A stretch of DNA of 64,000 bases from Mycobacterium uberis (GTDB lineage: Bacteria; Actinomycetota; Actinomycetes; Mycobacteriales; Mycobacteriaceae), in NCBI RefSeq assembly GCF_003408705.1, contig NZ_QAYL01000009.1, positions 1-64,000 on the forward strand, written 5' to 3'. This document shows, piece by piece, positions 32,040 to 43,060 of the stretch. The notes below the pieces were generated by a model. The model did no database searches. It had not been told where the DNA came from and worked only from the letters and a program-made list of their open reading frames with translations. The first letter of the stretch is position 1. The number at the start of each line of letters is the position of its first letter. The position numbers and the translations under genes are program-made.

Positions 32040-32336
32040 ATGAGTGACAAGGGTGACGAGGACGACCAATCCCAGCCTTGGGCAACGGGTTTGACAGTGG
32101 CCGGGTTTGTTGCCGTGGTTATTGCCACCGGGATTGTGATACTGAGTCTCGGATTGATTCGGGTGCATCCACTGTTGGCTGTCGGGCTCAATATCGTTGC
32201 GGCTGGTGGGTTGGCGCCGACGTTGTGGGGGTGGCGACGCACTGTGGTCTTGCGCTGGCTTGTGCTCGGCACGGGAGTCGGTGTGACGGGGGCGTGGCTG
32301 GCGATGCTCATGTTAATCGCATCGGGTAGGGCTTAA
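32040..32336 (+). CDS. DUF2537 small membrane protein (Rv0882)
   Basis: 98 residues. An acidic start (MSDKGDEDDQSQPW) is followed by three hydrophobic segments: TVAGFVAVVIATGIVILSLG, VHPLLAVGLNIVAAGGLAPT, and WLVLGTGVGVTGAWLAMLML. Function unknown. It lies just after the dead methyltransferase and convergent with sepH. No lesion is visible, so I regard it as functional. Confidence 0.88.
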   Translation: MSDKGDEDDQSQPWATGLTVAGFVAVVIATGIVILSLGLIRVHPLLAVGLNIVAAGGLAPTLWGWRRTVVLRWLVLGTGVGVTGAWLAMLMLIASGRA

Positions 32337-32364
32337 CTGCTACCGGCTGGCCTACGCTATGCAA

Positions 32365-33120
32365 TCAGCGTTGCTCGCCTGACCGCACACTGAGCAGTAC
32401 GTCCTCCCAAGCCGGAACGGCTGGTTTGCTTCGTCGGCTGCTCACCGGTTGGTTGTGCTGCGTGACGGTTGCCGTTGTCGTGGATTCAACGAAGTCGATG
32501 TGTGCTACTGGCGCCAGTGGGCGCAACGGACGGTTAAAGCCTGGGTTAATGAGCTCATTGGCCGGGTCATCGCTTGCGGTAACGGTTCCGCCATGGGCAC
32601 CGGGCGTAAAGTAGAAATGTGCGAGGTTGTTGGAATGGCCGGCCTGCCAAGCGAGTTGCACCGTCCAGCGACCGTCCTCATTGCGCCAGGCATCCCAGCC
32701 CAGCCTATCTGGCTCGAGGCCACGCATGACCAGTGCGGCGCTGACGGTCTCTAGCAGCGTCAGTACTGCTGGGCCATCGGTGAGGACTGGGTGTGCGGCG
32801 GCGGCCAGTTCGGCAGCGCGTGAACGTTCCAATAACACCGGGTGGGCGAATCGGCGAATCCGCGCAATGTCGGAACCCGACGCCATGGCCACCTGCTCAA
32901 CAGAGGCGCCAGCCCGAATACGGGCCTGAATTTCTTTAGGGCTCAGCATGTTGGTGGCGTGGATATCGAGAGACGGTTGATCCAGCACAGCCGTGTCGCC
33001 GCGCATGGCAGCGTGTAGCCGGTTGTCGACCGGCAGCCTAAAACGCTCACCAGTAACGTCACCCTCGCAGATAATGGTTTTGCCGTCGGGATTGAGTCCG
33101 ACGACTTTAAGTTCCCGCAT
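32365..33120 (-). CDS. sepH: Cell-division protein SepH (DUF3071, Rv0883c)
   Basis: 251 residues. The N-terminal DUF3071 domain starts MRELKVVGLNPDGKTIICEG. It includes a helix-turn-helix-like part, LSPKEIQARIRAGASVEQVA, then IARIRRFAHPVLLERSRAAE. The central region has WTVQLAWQAGHSNNLAHFYF, and the C-terminus is flexible and ends PAWEDVLLSVRSGEQR. SepH is known in actinobacteria to bind FtsZ through the helix-turn-helix-containing domain and to promote septum formation. Intact, consistent with an essential division role in this slow grower. Confidence 0.9.
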   Translation of the reverse strand: MRELKVVGLNPDGKTIICEGDVTGERFRLPVDNRLHAAMRGDTAVLDQPSLDIHATNMLSPKEIQARIRAGASVEQVAMASGSDIARIRRFAHPVLLERSRAAELAAAAHPVLTDGPAVLTLLETVSAALVMRGLEPDRLGWDAWRNEDGRWTVQLAWQAGHSNNLAHFYFTPGAHGGTVTASDDPANELINPGFNRPLRPLAPVAHIDFVESTTTATVTQHNQPVSSRRSKPAVPAWEDVLLSVRSGEQR

Positions 33121-33237
33121 GGCTTCTCCTCGCAGACTTCGTGCAGGGCCAGCACCGGGCCTGTTACGTACTTTAGTGCAGCGAACGCCTCGAGCCGTGC
33201 TGACACGCTGGATGGTTGGGGGTCGATGAGCGCTGCG

Positions 33238-34416
<1,179 letters not shown>

Positions 34417-34602
34417 TTAGCTAGACTCGCTGAAAGCTGGTGTAGCCACGAGAGACGGTGCCATAGCTGTGAGGCAGTTCGCATTACAGCAGAGGTTCCG
34501 GCATCGATCACAGCGCTCCGGAGCGATCTGGAAATTTACCGATACCTGCGGTACTGTCTACCTTATGTGCATATTGGAGTACACTCCGTCGAGGAGGCTT
34601 TG

Positions 34603-35628
34603 ATGCCCAGGACGCAAATAGTTCGGCGTTGGCGCAACAACATGGAGGTGCGCGACGACGCTAACTATGTGGGTATGATCGCCACATTGTCCGAGGGGTC
34701 GGTGCGGCGAAACTTCAACCCGTACACTGATATCGATTGGGAGTCACAGGAGTTCGCGGTAACGGATAACGATCCGAGGTGGATGCTGCCGGCCACCGAC
34801 CCGCTAGGTCGTCATCCCTGGTACTTGGCACAGCCGAAAGAACGCAAGATCGAGATCGGGATGTGGCGTCAGGCCAACGTGGCCAAGGTTGGGCTGCATT
34901 TCGAATCCATCCTGGTCCGCGGTCTGATGAGCTATACGTTCTGGGTGCCAAACGGGTCACCGGAGTATCGGTATTGTCTGCATGAATGTGTTGAAGAATG
35001 CAACCATACCATGATGTTCCAAGAGATGGTCAATCGCGTTGGTGCGGACGTCCCTGGGATGCCGCGGATGCTGCGCTGGATCTCGCCGTTGATTCCGCTG
35101 ATCGCAGGCCCGTTGCCGGTACCGTTCTTTATAGCGGTGCTCGCCGGCGAGGAGCCCATCGACCACACCCAGAAGAGTGTGCTGCGCGAAAGCAAGTCGC
35201 TGCATCCGATCATGGAGCGGGTGATGGCCATTCACGTGGCAGAGGAGGCGCGACACATCTCCTTCGCTCACGGGTACCTGCGTAGGAGGTTGCCACACTT
35301 GTCTCGCATGCAGCGATTCTTTATCTCGCTGTACTACCCGCTGATCATGTGGATGTTGTGCCGGGTAATTGTGGTGCCGCCTAAGGAATTTTGGCAGGAA
35401 TTTGATATTCCGCGTGAGATTAGAAAAGAGCTTTTCTTCCGGTCGCCGGAGTCGCGAAAGTGGTTGCGTGACATGTTCGCCGATGTGCGGATGCTGGCTT
35501 ATGACACTGGGTTGATGGAGACGCGTTCCGCGCGGCTGGTGTGGCGGATATGCAAGATCGATGGCAAGCCGTCGCGTTACCGCAGCGAACCACAGCGTCA
35601 ACACCTGGCGGCGGTGCCTGTCGCGTAG
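34603..35628 (+). CDS. AurF-like diiron oxygenase family protein (Rv0885)
   Basis: 341 residues. The ATG at 34603 has GAGGAGG about 6 nt upstream. Iron-ligand motifs typical of the p-aminobenzoate N-oxygenase AurF / diiron family are visible: VGLHFESILVRGLMSY, LHECVEECNHTMMFQEMVNR (ExxH) and HVAEEARHISFAHGYLRRRL (ExxRH). A hydrophobic segment (SPLIPLIAGPLPVPFFIAVL) suggests membrane association. The physiological substrate is unknown. The next gene, fprB, starts 15 bp later, so an electron-transfer partnership with the FprB ferredoxin/reductase is an attractive inference. Confidence 0.9.
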   Translation: MPRTQIVRRWRNNMEVRDDANYVGMIATLSEGSVRRNFNPYTDIDWESQEFAVTDNDPRWMLPATDPLGRHPWYLAQPKERKIEIGMWRQANVAKVGLHFESILVRGLMSYTFWVPNGSPEYRYCLHECVEECNHTMMFQEMVNRVGADVPGMPRMLRWISPLIPLIAGPLPVPFFIAVLAGEEPIDHTQKSVLRESKSLHPIMERVMAIHVAEEARHISFAHGYLRRRLPHLSRMQRFFISLYYPLIMWMLCRVIVVPPKEFWQEFDIPREIRKELFFRSPESRKWLRDMFADVRMLAYDTGLMETRSARLVWRICKIDGKPSRYRSEPQRQHLAAVPVA

Positions 35629-35643
35629 GCTGTACGGGTTCCT

Positions 35644-37365
35644 ATGCCGCACATCATCACTCAGTCGTGCTGTAACGACGGGTCTTGTGTCTTCGCTTGC
35701 CCGGTGAATTGCATTCACCCAACACCGGATGAACCGGGGTTTGCCACCTCGGAGATGCTGTATATCGATCCGATGGCCTGCGTGGATTGTGGTGCCTGCG
35801 TGAGTGCCTGTCCAGTTAGCGCGATCGCTCCCGATACCTGGTTGGATCTTAAACAGCTGCCGTTTGTTGAGATCAATGCGTTGTATTATCCGGTGCGGCC
35901 CGCCGGCATGAAGCTTCCGCCGACGTCGAAACTGGCTCCGGTCATCCCGGCTGCCCAGGTAAAGGTTCGTTGTCGGCCGTTGACTGTGGCCATTGTCGGG
36001 TCCGGACCAGCGGCAATGTATGCTGCTGATGAGCTGCTTACCCAGCCTGGAGTGTGGGTCAACGTGTTTGAAAAGTTGCCTACTCCCTACGGTTTGGTGC
36101 GTGCTGGGGTGGCACCTGATCATCAAAACACGAAAAATGTGACCGAGCTCTTCGACCGGGTGACCGATCATCGCCGCTTCCGGTTTTTTCTCAATGTCGA
36201 GATCGGCAAGCACTTGAGCCACGCCGAATTGTTGGCCTATCACCACGCTGTGCTGTATGCGGTCGGTGCGCCCGATGACCGTCGTCTGAACGTCGACGGG
36301 ATGGGTATCCCGGGTACTGGAACTGCTACTGAGCTAATCGCCTGGGTCAACGGGCATCCCGATTTTGCTTGTTTTCCAGTCGACCTAAGCCACGAACGCG
36401 TTGTAGTCGTCGGCAACGGCAATGTCGCTCTCGATGTGGCGCGACTGCTCACCGCTGATCTGGACGACTTGGCCCGTACCGATATTTCCGAGCGTGCACT
36501 GCACGCATTCGGCGGCTCTGCGGTCCGCGAGGTAGTGATCGCCGCCCGGCGTGGGCCCGCGCACTCGGCGTTCACCCTGCCTGAGCTGATTGGACTGACG
36601 GCTACGTCTGAGGTGGTGCTCGACGTCGGCGACCGCAAACTGGTGGAACGTGATTTGGCGACTGCTTCAGACACGGGGGCATCGTCCGCTCGTGGGAGAT
36701 TGACCAGAAAAAAGCTGGAGATCTTGAGCAATCTGAGTGATAGTTCGACGTCGACCTCGCGGCGGCGAATCCGGCTAGCCTATCAACTCACGCCCAAGCG
36801 CGTATTGGGTAAGCAGCGTGTTACCGGTGTCGAATTTTCGGTCACTGGCACCGAAGAATCACGTCGGCTCGACGCGGGCCTGATGCTGACGTCGATTGGC
36901 TATCGCGGCAAGCGGATTCGTGGTCTCCCATTTGACGAGGCAGCGGCTGTAGTACCGAATGACGGTGGCCGTGTCATTGATCTCGGCAGCGGCCGGTCGA
37001 TGCCCGGCGCGTATGTAGCTGGCTGGATCAAGCGTGGGCCTACCGGCTTCATCGGCACTAACAAGTCGTGCTCGGTCCAAACCGTTCTGGCAGTGGTCAC
37101 TGACTTCAACGCTGGCCGGTTGGCTGACCCGGTAGCCGAGCCGGAGGCGCTAGTCAAGTTGGTGCACGCCCGCCAGCCCGATGCCGTCGACTTTGCGGGA
37201 TGGCGGGCTATCGACGCTGCTGAGATTGCGCGGGGCAATGCCGAGGGCCGGCCTCGCCACAAGTTCACTGACGTCGCCGATATGCTTGCGGCAGTAGCCG
37301 GCCGCCAGCCGCCGCAGCGGCTGGCGGCCGGCTACTTGGCCTGTCGTGGTCGGGTACGAAACTAA
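35644..37365 (+). CDS. fprB: Ferredoxin/ferredoxin-NADP+ reductase fusion FprB
   Basis: 573 residues. The N-terminal 7Fe/8Fe-type ferredoxin domain carries two cysteine clusters, SCCNDGSCVFACPVNCIHP and CVDCGACVSACPVSAI. The adrenodoxin-reductase-like part follows: FAD-binding VAIVGSGPAAMYAADELL near residue 120, GLVRAGVAPDHQNTKNV, and NADP-binding VVVVGNGNVALDVARLL. The C-terminal FAD region is YVAGWIKRGPTGFIGTNKS. It shuttles electrons between NADPH and ferredoxin-dependent oxygenases. It is probably co-transcribed with the upstream diiron gene. A perfect 19-bp hairpin lies within its last codons. Intact. Confidence 0.96.
   Translation: MPHIITQSCCNDGSCVFACPVNCIHPTPDEPGFATSEMLYIDPMACVDCGACVSACPVSAIAPDTWLDLKQLPFVEINALYYPVRPAGMKLPPTSKLAPVIPAAQVKVRCRPLTVAIVGSGPAAMYAADELLTQPGVWVNVFEKLPTPYGLVRAGVAPDHQNTKNVTELFDRVTDHRRFRFFLNVEIGKHLSHAELLAYHHAVLYAVGAPDDRRLNVDGMGIPGTGTATELIAWVNGHPDFACFPVDLSHERVVVVGNGNVALDVARLLTADLDDLARTDISERALHAFGGSAVREVVIAARRGPAHSAFTLPELIGLTATSEVVLDVGDRKLVERDLATASDTGASSARGRLTRKKLEILSNLSDSSTSTSRRRIRLAYQLTPKRVLGKQRVTGVEFSVTGTEESRRLDAGLMLTSIGYRGKRIRGLPFDEAAAVVPNDGGRVIDLGSGRSMPGAYVAGWIKRGPTGFIGTNKSCSVQTVLAVVTDFNAGRLADPVAEPEALVKLVHARQPDAVDFAGWRAIDAAEIARGNAEGRPRHKFTDVADMLAAVAGRQPPQRLAAGYLACRGRVRN
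37293..37336. repeat. Perfect 19-bp GC-rich hairpin inside the 3' end of fprB
   Basis: Bases 37293-37311 (starting AGTAGCCGGCCGCCAGCC) are exactly complementary to 37318-37336 with a 6-nt loop, CCGCAG. It lies about 30 bp before the fprB stop and encodes AVAGRQPPQRLAAGYL. No T-run follows. It could be an intrinsic terminator of the tract-less mycobacterial type, an mRNA-stabilising 3' hairpin or a mobile palindromic element captured in frame. Confidence 0.9.
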
Positions 37366-37830
37366 CTGTTTGCCTGCTCAGGCGTCGCCGCTGTGATCTC
37401 ATCCATGTTGACTTCGTAGACCGGCTATCCCAGAGATCAACGATGGCCGAATGAGTCGGCGATTACACCGTAATGGTCACCCTAGAATTCGTCCGCCAGT
37501 AGTACCACTACGGTGACACCAGCGTCCAGCGCCCGCTGGAATTTTGTGTTCACATCGACTTGTCGCCACGAGTTTCCGTGAAGTCGTCATTGAGCAGCAC
37601 CGTGAAACTATATAATGCGTACGGCGGCATGGATCAAGCTTGCCGTCGGGAGACCGGGCACTCGCTCTAGTTCGATACCGTCAATTTTTTTTGCGGGGCC
37701 AATCCTGGACCAGTATCCGCTCGGGGTCGATGTGTATTGACCCTGCACAGTAGGCAAGTTCATCGCGCGTGTCATTTCATTACCGGGCCCCGACAGCTAT
37801 GGGGCAGCATCGCAGCCGGTGATGCTCCAC
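37362..37830 (-). pseudogene. Glyoxalase/bleomycin-resistance family (Rv0887c) pseudogene
   Basis: The C-terminal half reads WRQVDVNTKFQRALDAGVTV and VVLLADEF, stop, GDHYGVIADSFGHR, stop, SLG, stop, PVYEVNMDEITAATPEQANS, ending at 37362-37364 where its stop overlaps the stop of convergent fprB. The GDHYG..DSFGHRWS-like pattern is that of the vicinal-oxygen-chelate fold. The WG and HRW tryptophans of relatives are stops here. The N-terminal half is barely readable and contains an 8-T run. Confidence 0.8.
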
Positions 37831-37981
37831 GGTTCGTGAGTCTATAGGCGACATAGCGATGGCCAACAGAATCGACCATCGCACTGCGCGACTGATGAGC
37901 TCTGCAAGCTGGGGAAAGTCCGGCGAGACGGCGGAAACCGAACTTCATCGATCGCAGATGTGTTGATTTCGTTGCGGAACT

Positions 37982-39060
37982 CTAGGCTTTCGCAGAGAGG
38001 ACTTGATCCTAGCCGTCTACTGGCTCCGGGCTGCGCGCTTGGGTGGTCTTATCTATAGAGGGCTGACGGGCGTACGAGCTGGCCGAGTTGTTTCTGCTAT
38101 GAGAACGTAGGCGCGCCAGTTCGTGGTCTGACCGCAGGTGAACATTGTCGGCATAATATTGGCTGGCAACTGGGCGAGGTCTAAGATCACAGTGGCCCAG
38201 AATTCGACGTTGGTCTGGGTGGCGCGATCCGGACGGTGCTCCCGTAGCTCTGCCCACTCCAGCGCTACCGCGACCTCGTGGCGCGGTACGCCCAGCCGTT
38301 CGCAGTATCCGTGCCCGGGGATCCTCCCTACGGTAGACCTGGTGCCCGAACCTCAGCAGTCTTTCGGCTCGGTCCAGGATCCTCTTGACCAGGCCACCGT
38401 GTGTCGTTATTGCGCTCGACCTATTTAAGCATTGGCAGCACTTGGGTCGGCGTCCCCACCACCGTGCAGTGGTCTGCTTATTGCACCGGCCGCTCCGGAC
38501 AGCGCTGCTGCCACGTCTACGCCGGTTGAGGCGATGACCCTCGCGGTGAACGTCGAAGCGTTCATGTCGTGTTCGGTCGTTGGCATCCGATAGGTGTCGA
38601 CAGCATCGATATGTTTCGGGTCTGGATCCACCTGCCAATGAGTTGGGAATTCATCGATTGTTCGTTGTGGAACTGCTAGCTGATAGATGCTGCATGCGTA
38701 CTTAGCGACATAGGACAGCGCCATTTACCTATGCTGGGGATAGCTGCTCGCGAGCGGTGGTGCCGCCGATGTTCATAGTGGTTTGTATCCTAGATAGGCG
38801 TCAGCATCGTCAGGTCTTTCTGGATGTCGACACACACAATCGTTGGTGTGGATCGACAGCGGGAGTGGCTCCGTCGGGGGCAGGCCGCTACCGAATTTGC
38901 CGTCGGCGAGTAATGCTCACACGTCACCGAACGTGACCCAGCGATGCATATGATCCTCGAGGTCAACACTTCGGTAGCGCAGCGCATCACCGCCTTTGTC
39001 CGGCTTGGCGGTAAAAGCCGCCACGCCGCTCATGCCAGAGACAAAATCTGCTGGGGGCAC
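37982..39060 (-). pseudogene. citA: Citrate synthase CitA (second isozyme) pseudogene
   Basis: From a GTG at 39058-39060 it reads VPPADFVSGMSGVAAFTAKP and ALRYRSVDLEDHMHRWVTFG, then a stop and LLADGKFGSGLPPTEPLPLS. After frame changes: MALSYVAKYACSIYQLAVPQ, MNASTFTARVIASTGVDVAA, SRPLHGG, then KRILDRAERLLRFGHQVYRR with EDPRARIL, and RSPEPVDG followed by TAG where relatives have tryptophan. DQVLSAKA then reaches the true end at 37982-37984. Catalytic RLMGFGH has become RLLRFGH. Inactive; gltA2 about 1 kb downstream remains the citrate synthase in this window. Confidence 0.9.
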
Positions 39061-39139
39061 AGACTTATAGGGAGTTTCTCCCACCTGGCCCCAGGCCGAT
39101 GTTATCGGCTGGTAACATGTCCAAGGTAGCCTTGGCTCG

Positions 39140-39802
39140 ATGATGGCAGGACTAGATGACCAGCATTTGTCGGAGATGCGGGTGGAGTATGGTTCCGCGG
39201 AGAAGGATGACAGCCCTGATCTTCACACGGACTGGCTAGCTGACGGTTGGCTTGCGCTGTTCTGCAGGTGGATTGATGACGCGCAGCGCGCTGGAGTTGC
39301 CGAACCCAACGCCATGGTGCTGGCAACCGCTGCAAATGGCAGGCCGATGAGCCGATCGGTGTTGTGCAAGAGTGTCGATGAGGCAGGAATTACTTTCTTC
39401 ACCAACTATGATTCTGCTAAGGGTAACGAGCTAACGGTGATGCCGTATGCTTCGGTGACTTTCCCATGGTATCAGCTGGGGCGGCAGGTGCACATTCGCG
39501 GCCCGGTGAGTAAAGTCGACCCGCAGGTTAACGAGGATTACTGGTCCAAACGGCCGCGGGGATCGCAACTGGGGGCATGGGCGTCGTGCCAGTCGCGGCC
39601 GATTGCCTCACGGGCAGTACTGCTCGATCAGCTGGCAGAGGTGACCATGCGCTTTGCCAACTCAGAGCGCGTTCCGATGCCGCCGAACTGGGGCGGATAC
39701 CTCATTGCATCCGAGGTGGTGGAGTTCTGGCAGGGCCGGGAAAACCGGGTGCACAACCGGATTCGGGTGATCGGAGATCATATTGAGTGTCTGCAGCCCT
39801 AA
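39140..39802 (+). CDS. pdxH: Pyridoxamine/pyridoxine 5'-phosphate oxidase PdxH
   Basis: 220 residues. It oxidises PNP/PMP to pyridoxal phosphate with FMN. The family pattern is clear: [20 protein letters not shown] and [20 protein letters not shown] for FMN and substrate binding. Further blocks are [34 protein letters not shown] and the C-terminal signature [15 protein letters not shown]. Intact and placed between citA and gltA2. The tuberculosis PdxH homologue I recall (Rv2607) is elsewhere in that genome, so this placement differs from H37Rv. It supplies PLP for SerC and other enzymes. Confidence 0.95.
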   Translation: MMAGLDDQHLSEMRVEYGSAEKDDSPDLHTDWLADGWLALFCRWIDDAQRAGVAEPNAMVLATAANGRPMSRSVLCKSVDEAGITFFTNYDSAKGNELTVMPYASVTFPWYQLGRQVHIRGPVSKVDPQVNEDYWSKRPRGSQLGAWASCQSRPIASRAVLLDQLAEVTMRFANSERVPMPPNWGGYLIASEVVEFWQGRENRVHNRIRVIGDHIECLQP

Positions 39803-40049
39803 CGGGGTGAGGATGTGCGTTCGGTAACAACGTCAGGAAGCAACGGACGATAGTAATCGCTTCGTTGATGCCGGCATTCATTCGTTACCGGGCGCTGAGA
39901 GCCAACTCACGTCTCGACGCATCGGGGCTTGCCGGACGGACCGTCGTGAAATTCTTAGACTCGACCCCGGGCAGGCGCTCGATTGAGGTAACGACTACCT
40001 TCACAGCTATATCAAATAGGAATATCAGCCAGAGTGCAAAGGGGTTCTC

Positions 40050-41345
40050 GTGGCCGACATCGACGACACCGCCACCCTGAAATATCCGGGAGGTGAGATC
40101 GAACTGCAGATCGTCCGTGCCACTGAAGGTAATGACGGCATTGCGATCGACCCAGTGTTGACCAAGACCGGGCATACTACGTTTGATGTCGGCTATGGCA
40201 ACACCGCATCTACCAAGAGCTCCATCACCTACATTGATGGTGATGCCGGGATTCTGCGTTACCGCGGCTATCCAATTGAGCAGCTTGCTGAGAAGTCGAC
40301 CTTCATCGAAGTTTGCTATCTGCTAATCTACGGCGAGTTACCGGCTGCCGACCAGCTGGCCGAATTCACCCGTCGGATCCAGCGCCACACCATGTTGCAT
40401 GAGGACCTCAAGCGGTTCTACGATGGCTTCCCGCGCAACGCGCACCCTATGCCGGTGTTGTCCAGCGTGGTTAACGCATTAAGTGCCTACTACCAGGATG
40501 CGCTGGATCCGATTGATAACGGTCAAGTAGAATTGTCTACTATCCGACTCTTGGCCAAACTGCCCACCATAGCTGCCTATGCGTATAAGAAGTCAGTCGG
40601 TCAGCCGTTCCTTTACCCGGATAATGCGTTTTCGCTGGTGGAGAACTTCCTGCGAATGACGTTTGGTTTGCCGGCTGAACCGTATGAACCTGATCCTGAG
40701 GTGGTGCGAGCTCTGGACATGCTGTTCATCCTGCATGCTGACCATGAGCAGAACTGTTCGACGTCAACCGTGCGTATGGTGGGTTCGTCGCGAGCCAACT
40801 TATTCACCTCGATTTCGGGCGGCATCAATGCACTGTGGGGGCCGCTACACGGCGGTGCCAACCAGGCGGTGCTTGAGATGCTCGAAGGTATTCGTGAGAG
40901 TGGCGACGACGTCGGTGGATTCGTCCGAAAAGTAAAGAACCGCCAAGCCGGTGTGAAATTGATGGGCTTTGGTCACCGTGTTTACAAGAACTACGATCCG
41001 CGGGCCCGTATCGTTAAGGAACAGGCCGATAAGATCCTGGCTAAGCTTGGCGGCGACGACGATCTACTGAACATCGCCAAGGGACTTGAGGAGGCGGCGC
41101 TGACCGATGACTATTTCATCGAGCGCAAGCTGTACCCGAATGTCGATTTCTACACCGGCCTGATCTACCGGGCCCTCGGTTTCCCAACCCGGATGTTCAC
41201 CGTGTTGTTTGCGTTGGGTCGGCTGCCTGGCTGGATTGCGCATTGGCGTGAGATGCACGACGAGGGTGACAGTAAGATCGGTCGTCCACGCCAGATCTAC
41301 ACTGGCTACACAGCGCGCGACTATATCGCTATTGAAACGCGATAA
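40050..41345 (+). CDS. gltA2: Citrate synthase GltA2
   Basis: 431 residues, beginning with GTG at 40050 ([20 protein letters not shown]) after an AAAGGGG-type ribosome site. Type II bacterial citrate synthase condenses oxaloacetate and acetyl-CoA. Catalytic histidines are seen in [16 protein letters not shown] and [20 protein letters not shown], and the catalytic aspartate in [18 protein letters not shown]. The N-terminal DUF-like beta domain typical of hexameric type II enzymes is present ([20 protein letters not shown]). No lesion. With citA dead it is the only intact citrate synthase in this window. Confidence 0.97.
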   Translation: MADIDDTATLKYPGGEIELQIVRATEGNDGIAIDPVLTKTGHTTFDVGYGNTASTKSSITYIDGDAGILRYRGYPIEQLAEKSTFIEVCYLLIYGELPAADQLAEFTRRIQRHTMLHEDLKRFYDGFPRNAHPMPVLSSVVNALSAYYQDALDPIDNGQVELSTIRLLAKLPTIAAYAYKKSVGQPFLYPDNAFSLVENFLRMTFGLPAEPYEPDPEVVRALDMLFILHADHEQNCSTSTVRMVGSSRANLFTSISGGINALWGPLHGGANQAVLEMLEGIRESGDDVGGFVRKVKNRQAGVKLMGFGHRVYKNYDPRARIVKEQADKILAKLGGDDDLLNIAKGLEEAALTDDYFIERKLYPNVDFYTGLIYRALGFPTRMFTVLFALGRLPGWIAHWREMHDEGDSKIGRPRQIYTGYTARDYIAIETR

Positions 41346-42029
41346 CTATCGCGTGGCGGCCACTTAGCGCATCCCAGCGGGTTCCGGTTGGCGATGTTGC
41401 CAGGGTGGCTAACCTCGGCAATTGATGTCCACCTTTGGTGGTGTATGCACTCAGTGGCCAACATGCTGTTCGAAGTCGTCTAGTTGGTGGCCTCAGCAGC
41501 AGGGATAACGACCTAATCAGCTTGAATTGAGTGTCGAAAGACATCATTATAGCGGAGCCTGGTCCGAGGCATGGGTAGTGTGTGCAACGGTTCTGCCATC
41601 AGCCACGTGTTGGAGCACTTGATTCGGCGGCGTTGAGAATGCGCCTTCTGCCTGATGTGGCCGACAATAGGTGTCGGCGATTACCCGTCCGGACTGAGAA
41701 CCCACCACGGGTGGGTAACTGTTAACCCGACCTGGTCCGCTGCGCAGTTGAGTACCGAAGGTTCTTCCGTGACCACTCAAAAAGTGGCGAACCGGATCCA
41801 TAGGGAAGGATAAAGAACCGTACCGAACCTCACCGTCATCGTAGGCGCACGAACCTCGGTGTGGATATTGTGTTTTCGCCCGCGATCTCGTCAAGATCAA
41901 CGCCCTTGCCGCATGAGTTGACACTGGGTATCCCAACTTCAGGTCGCCAACGACCACCACCATCCCAGGCAAACCATTTTCAGGTCGTAATAACTTAGGT
42001 GATGGCAGCTGAATTGAATTCGTACTGTT
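41346..42029. other. Non-coding or unrecognised stretch after gltA2
   Basis: No convincing gene. A minus-strand frame at 41547-42155 is open for about 200 codons, but the only part that resembles a known protein is the region above 42030, which belongs to the FAD oxidoreductase relic in another frame. M. tuberculosis has a FAD oxidoreductase and a small gene (Rv0897c, Rv0898c) after gltA2; the sequence here is probably eroded remains. Confidence 0.5.
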
Positions 42030-43060
42030 AGGTGTTACTGGTGACCGGCACGGCCATGGCGGCGTTGTGACCGCCGGTGTCTGAAACTGCTCTGCCGCGG
42101 TGGGTGCTCGAGCTGCAAAGTATGACCCGCTCGTGGGCCATGGTGACTTCACCATTGTTGCGCCGGGGTGTGCAGCTGGTTGTCGTTTTCGGCGAACGAC
42201 TAGCTCAACTCACCGTGGAAGATGTTGCTTCCAATCCTCTACAGTGTGCGTTGCCAATCTAAGGTGGTTGTTGTTTCGGTGCACGGTCAGTCATGTGTGT
42301 GGTTCATTAGAAGTTCCTGAATCTGTTCTTCCAGAACGGAATTCAGCGCAGCCAACACTAGCTCGGTCAGGTGGTAGGGCAAGATATACGAATCTTGGCG
42401 ACCAAGCCTAAAATACAGAGCACAAAAACTCAATACTATCGTAGTGTAAGCGCTTGAGTCGCACAAACCGACCGACAGGGTGCTCGGGTTGGTCAGTGAA
42501 TGACAGTAGGCCCCGCACGGCGGTGGATTCGGCAGCTGACCGTCAGACGCATGCGAAAGCGCCGTATCCAGTTGGCTTAATATGTCGTTGACATGGAACG
42601 TCCCGGAAAAGTCTGCTCCAGTGTGACACTGTTGTCGCGCAAACGAGACAGTTAGTCTAGCACCATGCTCATCTTGGCTTGTGCGGCCTGGGCGAGCGAC
42701 GGCGGCTCGTTTAGCAGCTCAGCCAGGACCGTCGGTGTGACGCCGGCCAGAACGAACCGGCTGCGTACCGGGTGCTCCCCATCGCCGATACGGTAGTGTA
42801 CTGTGCGGTCTGGGCTAATGGCGTAAATTTCTCTGCCTATAGTTATTTCGAGTCTATGATCGACAGCTATCGTGACCAATGACGTGATCACCGAACTCAT
42901 CCCACCGATGGATGATGTTCCAATACCAGTCAACCACGTGTTGTGGGAAGCCGATTTCCTTCCCCAATAACTGGTCTTCAATGCGAGTGAAGGTCCTGAT
43001 CAGTGCGTTGGTGACGATCATCCTGCGGACCAGGTCGTTGCCTCTCCGCGTCGGCAACGG
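42030..43060 (-). pseudogene. FAD-dependent oxidoreductase (phytoene-dehydrogenase-like, Rv0897c) pseudogene, N-terminally deleted
   Basis: Starting near 43060: DLVRRMIVTNALIRTFTRIE. Then come HRLEITIGREIYAISPDRTV, YRIGDGEHPVRSRFVLAGVT and PTVLAELLNEPPSLAQAAQA with KMSMVLD. After the stop the same protein continues in other frames with LRDNSVTLEQTFPGTFHVND, CGAYCHSLTNPSTLSVGL, QIQELLMNHTHD and NIFHGELS. Roughly the first 200 residues, including the FAD GxGxxG motif, are missing because the arfA relic begins directly upstream. Frameshifts are numerous. Confidence 0.82.

Noticed and set aside
34957-36246. A 429-codon open frame on the minus strand, long enough to suggest a gene
   Set aside because: It runs antisense to the well-supported AurF-like gene and fprB, is histidine/arginine-rich without motifs and has no family resemblance.
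38009-38638. Minus-strand frame read as a separate arginine-rich protein
   Set aside because: Its content is pieces of the citA relic read partly out of frame (KRILDRAERLLRFGHQVYRR is citrate synthase).
41547-42155. A 202-codon minus-strand frame after gltA2
   Set aside because: Its upper end overlaps the FAD oxidoreductase relic in another frame and the rest shows no motif, so I treat it as chance opening in eroded sequence.
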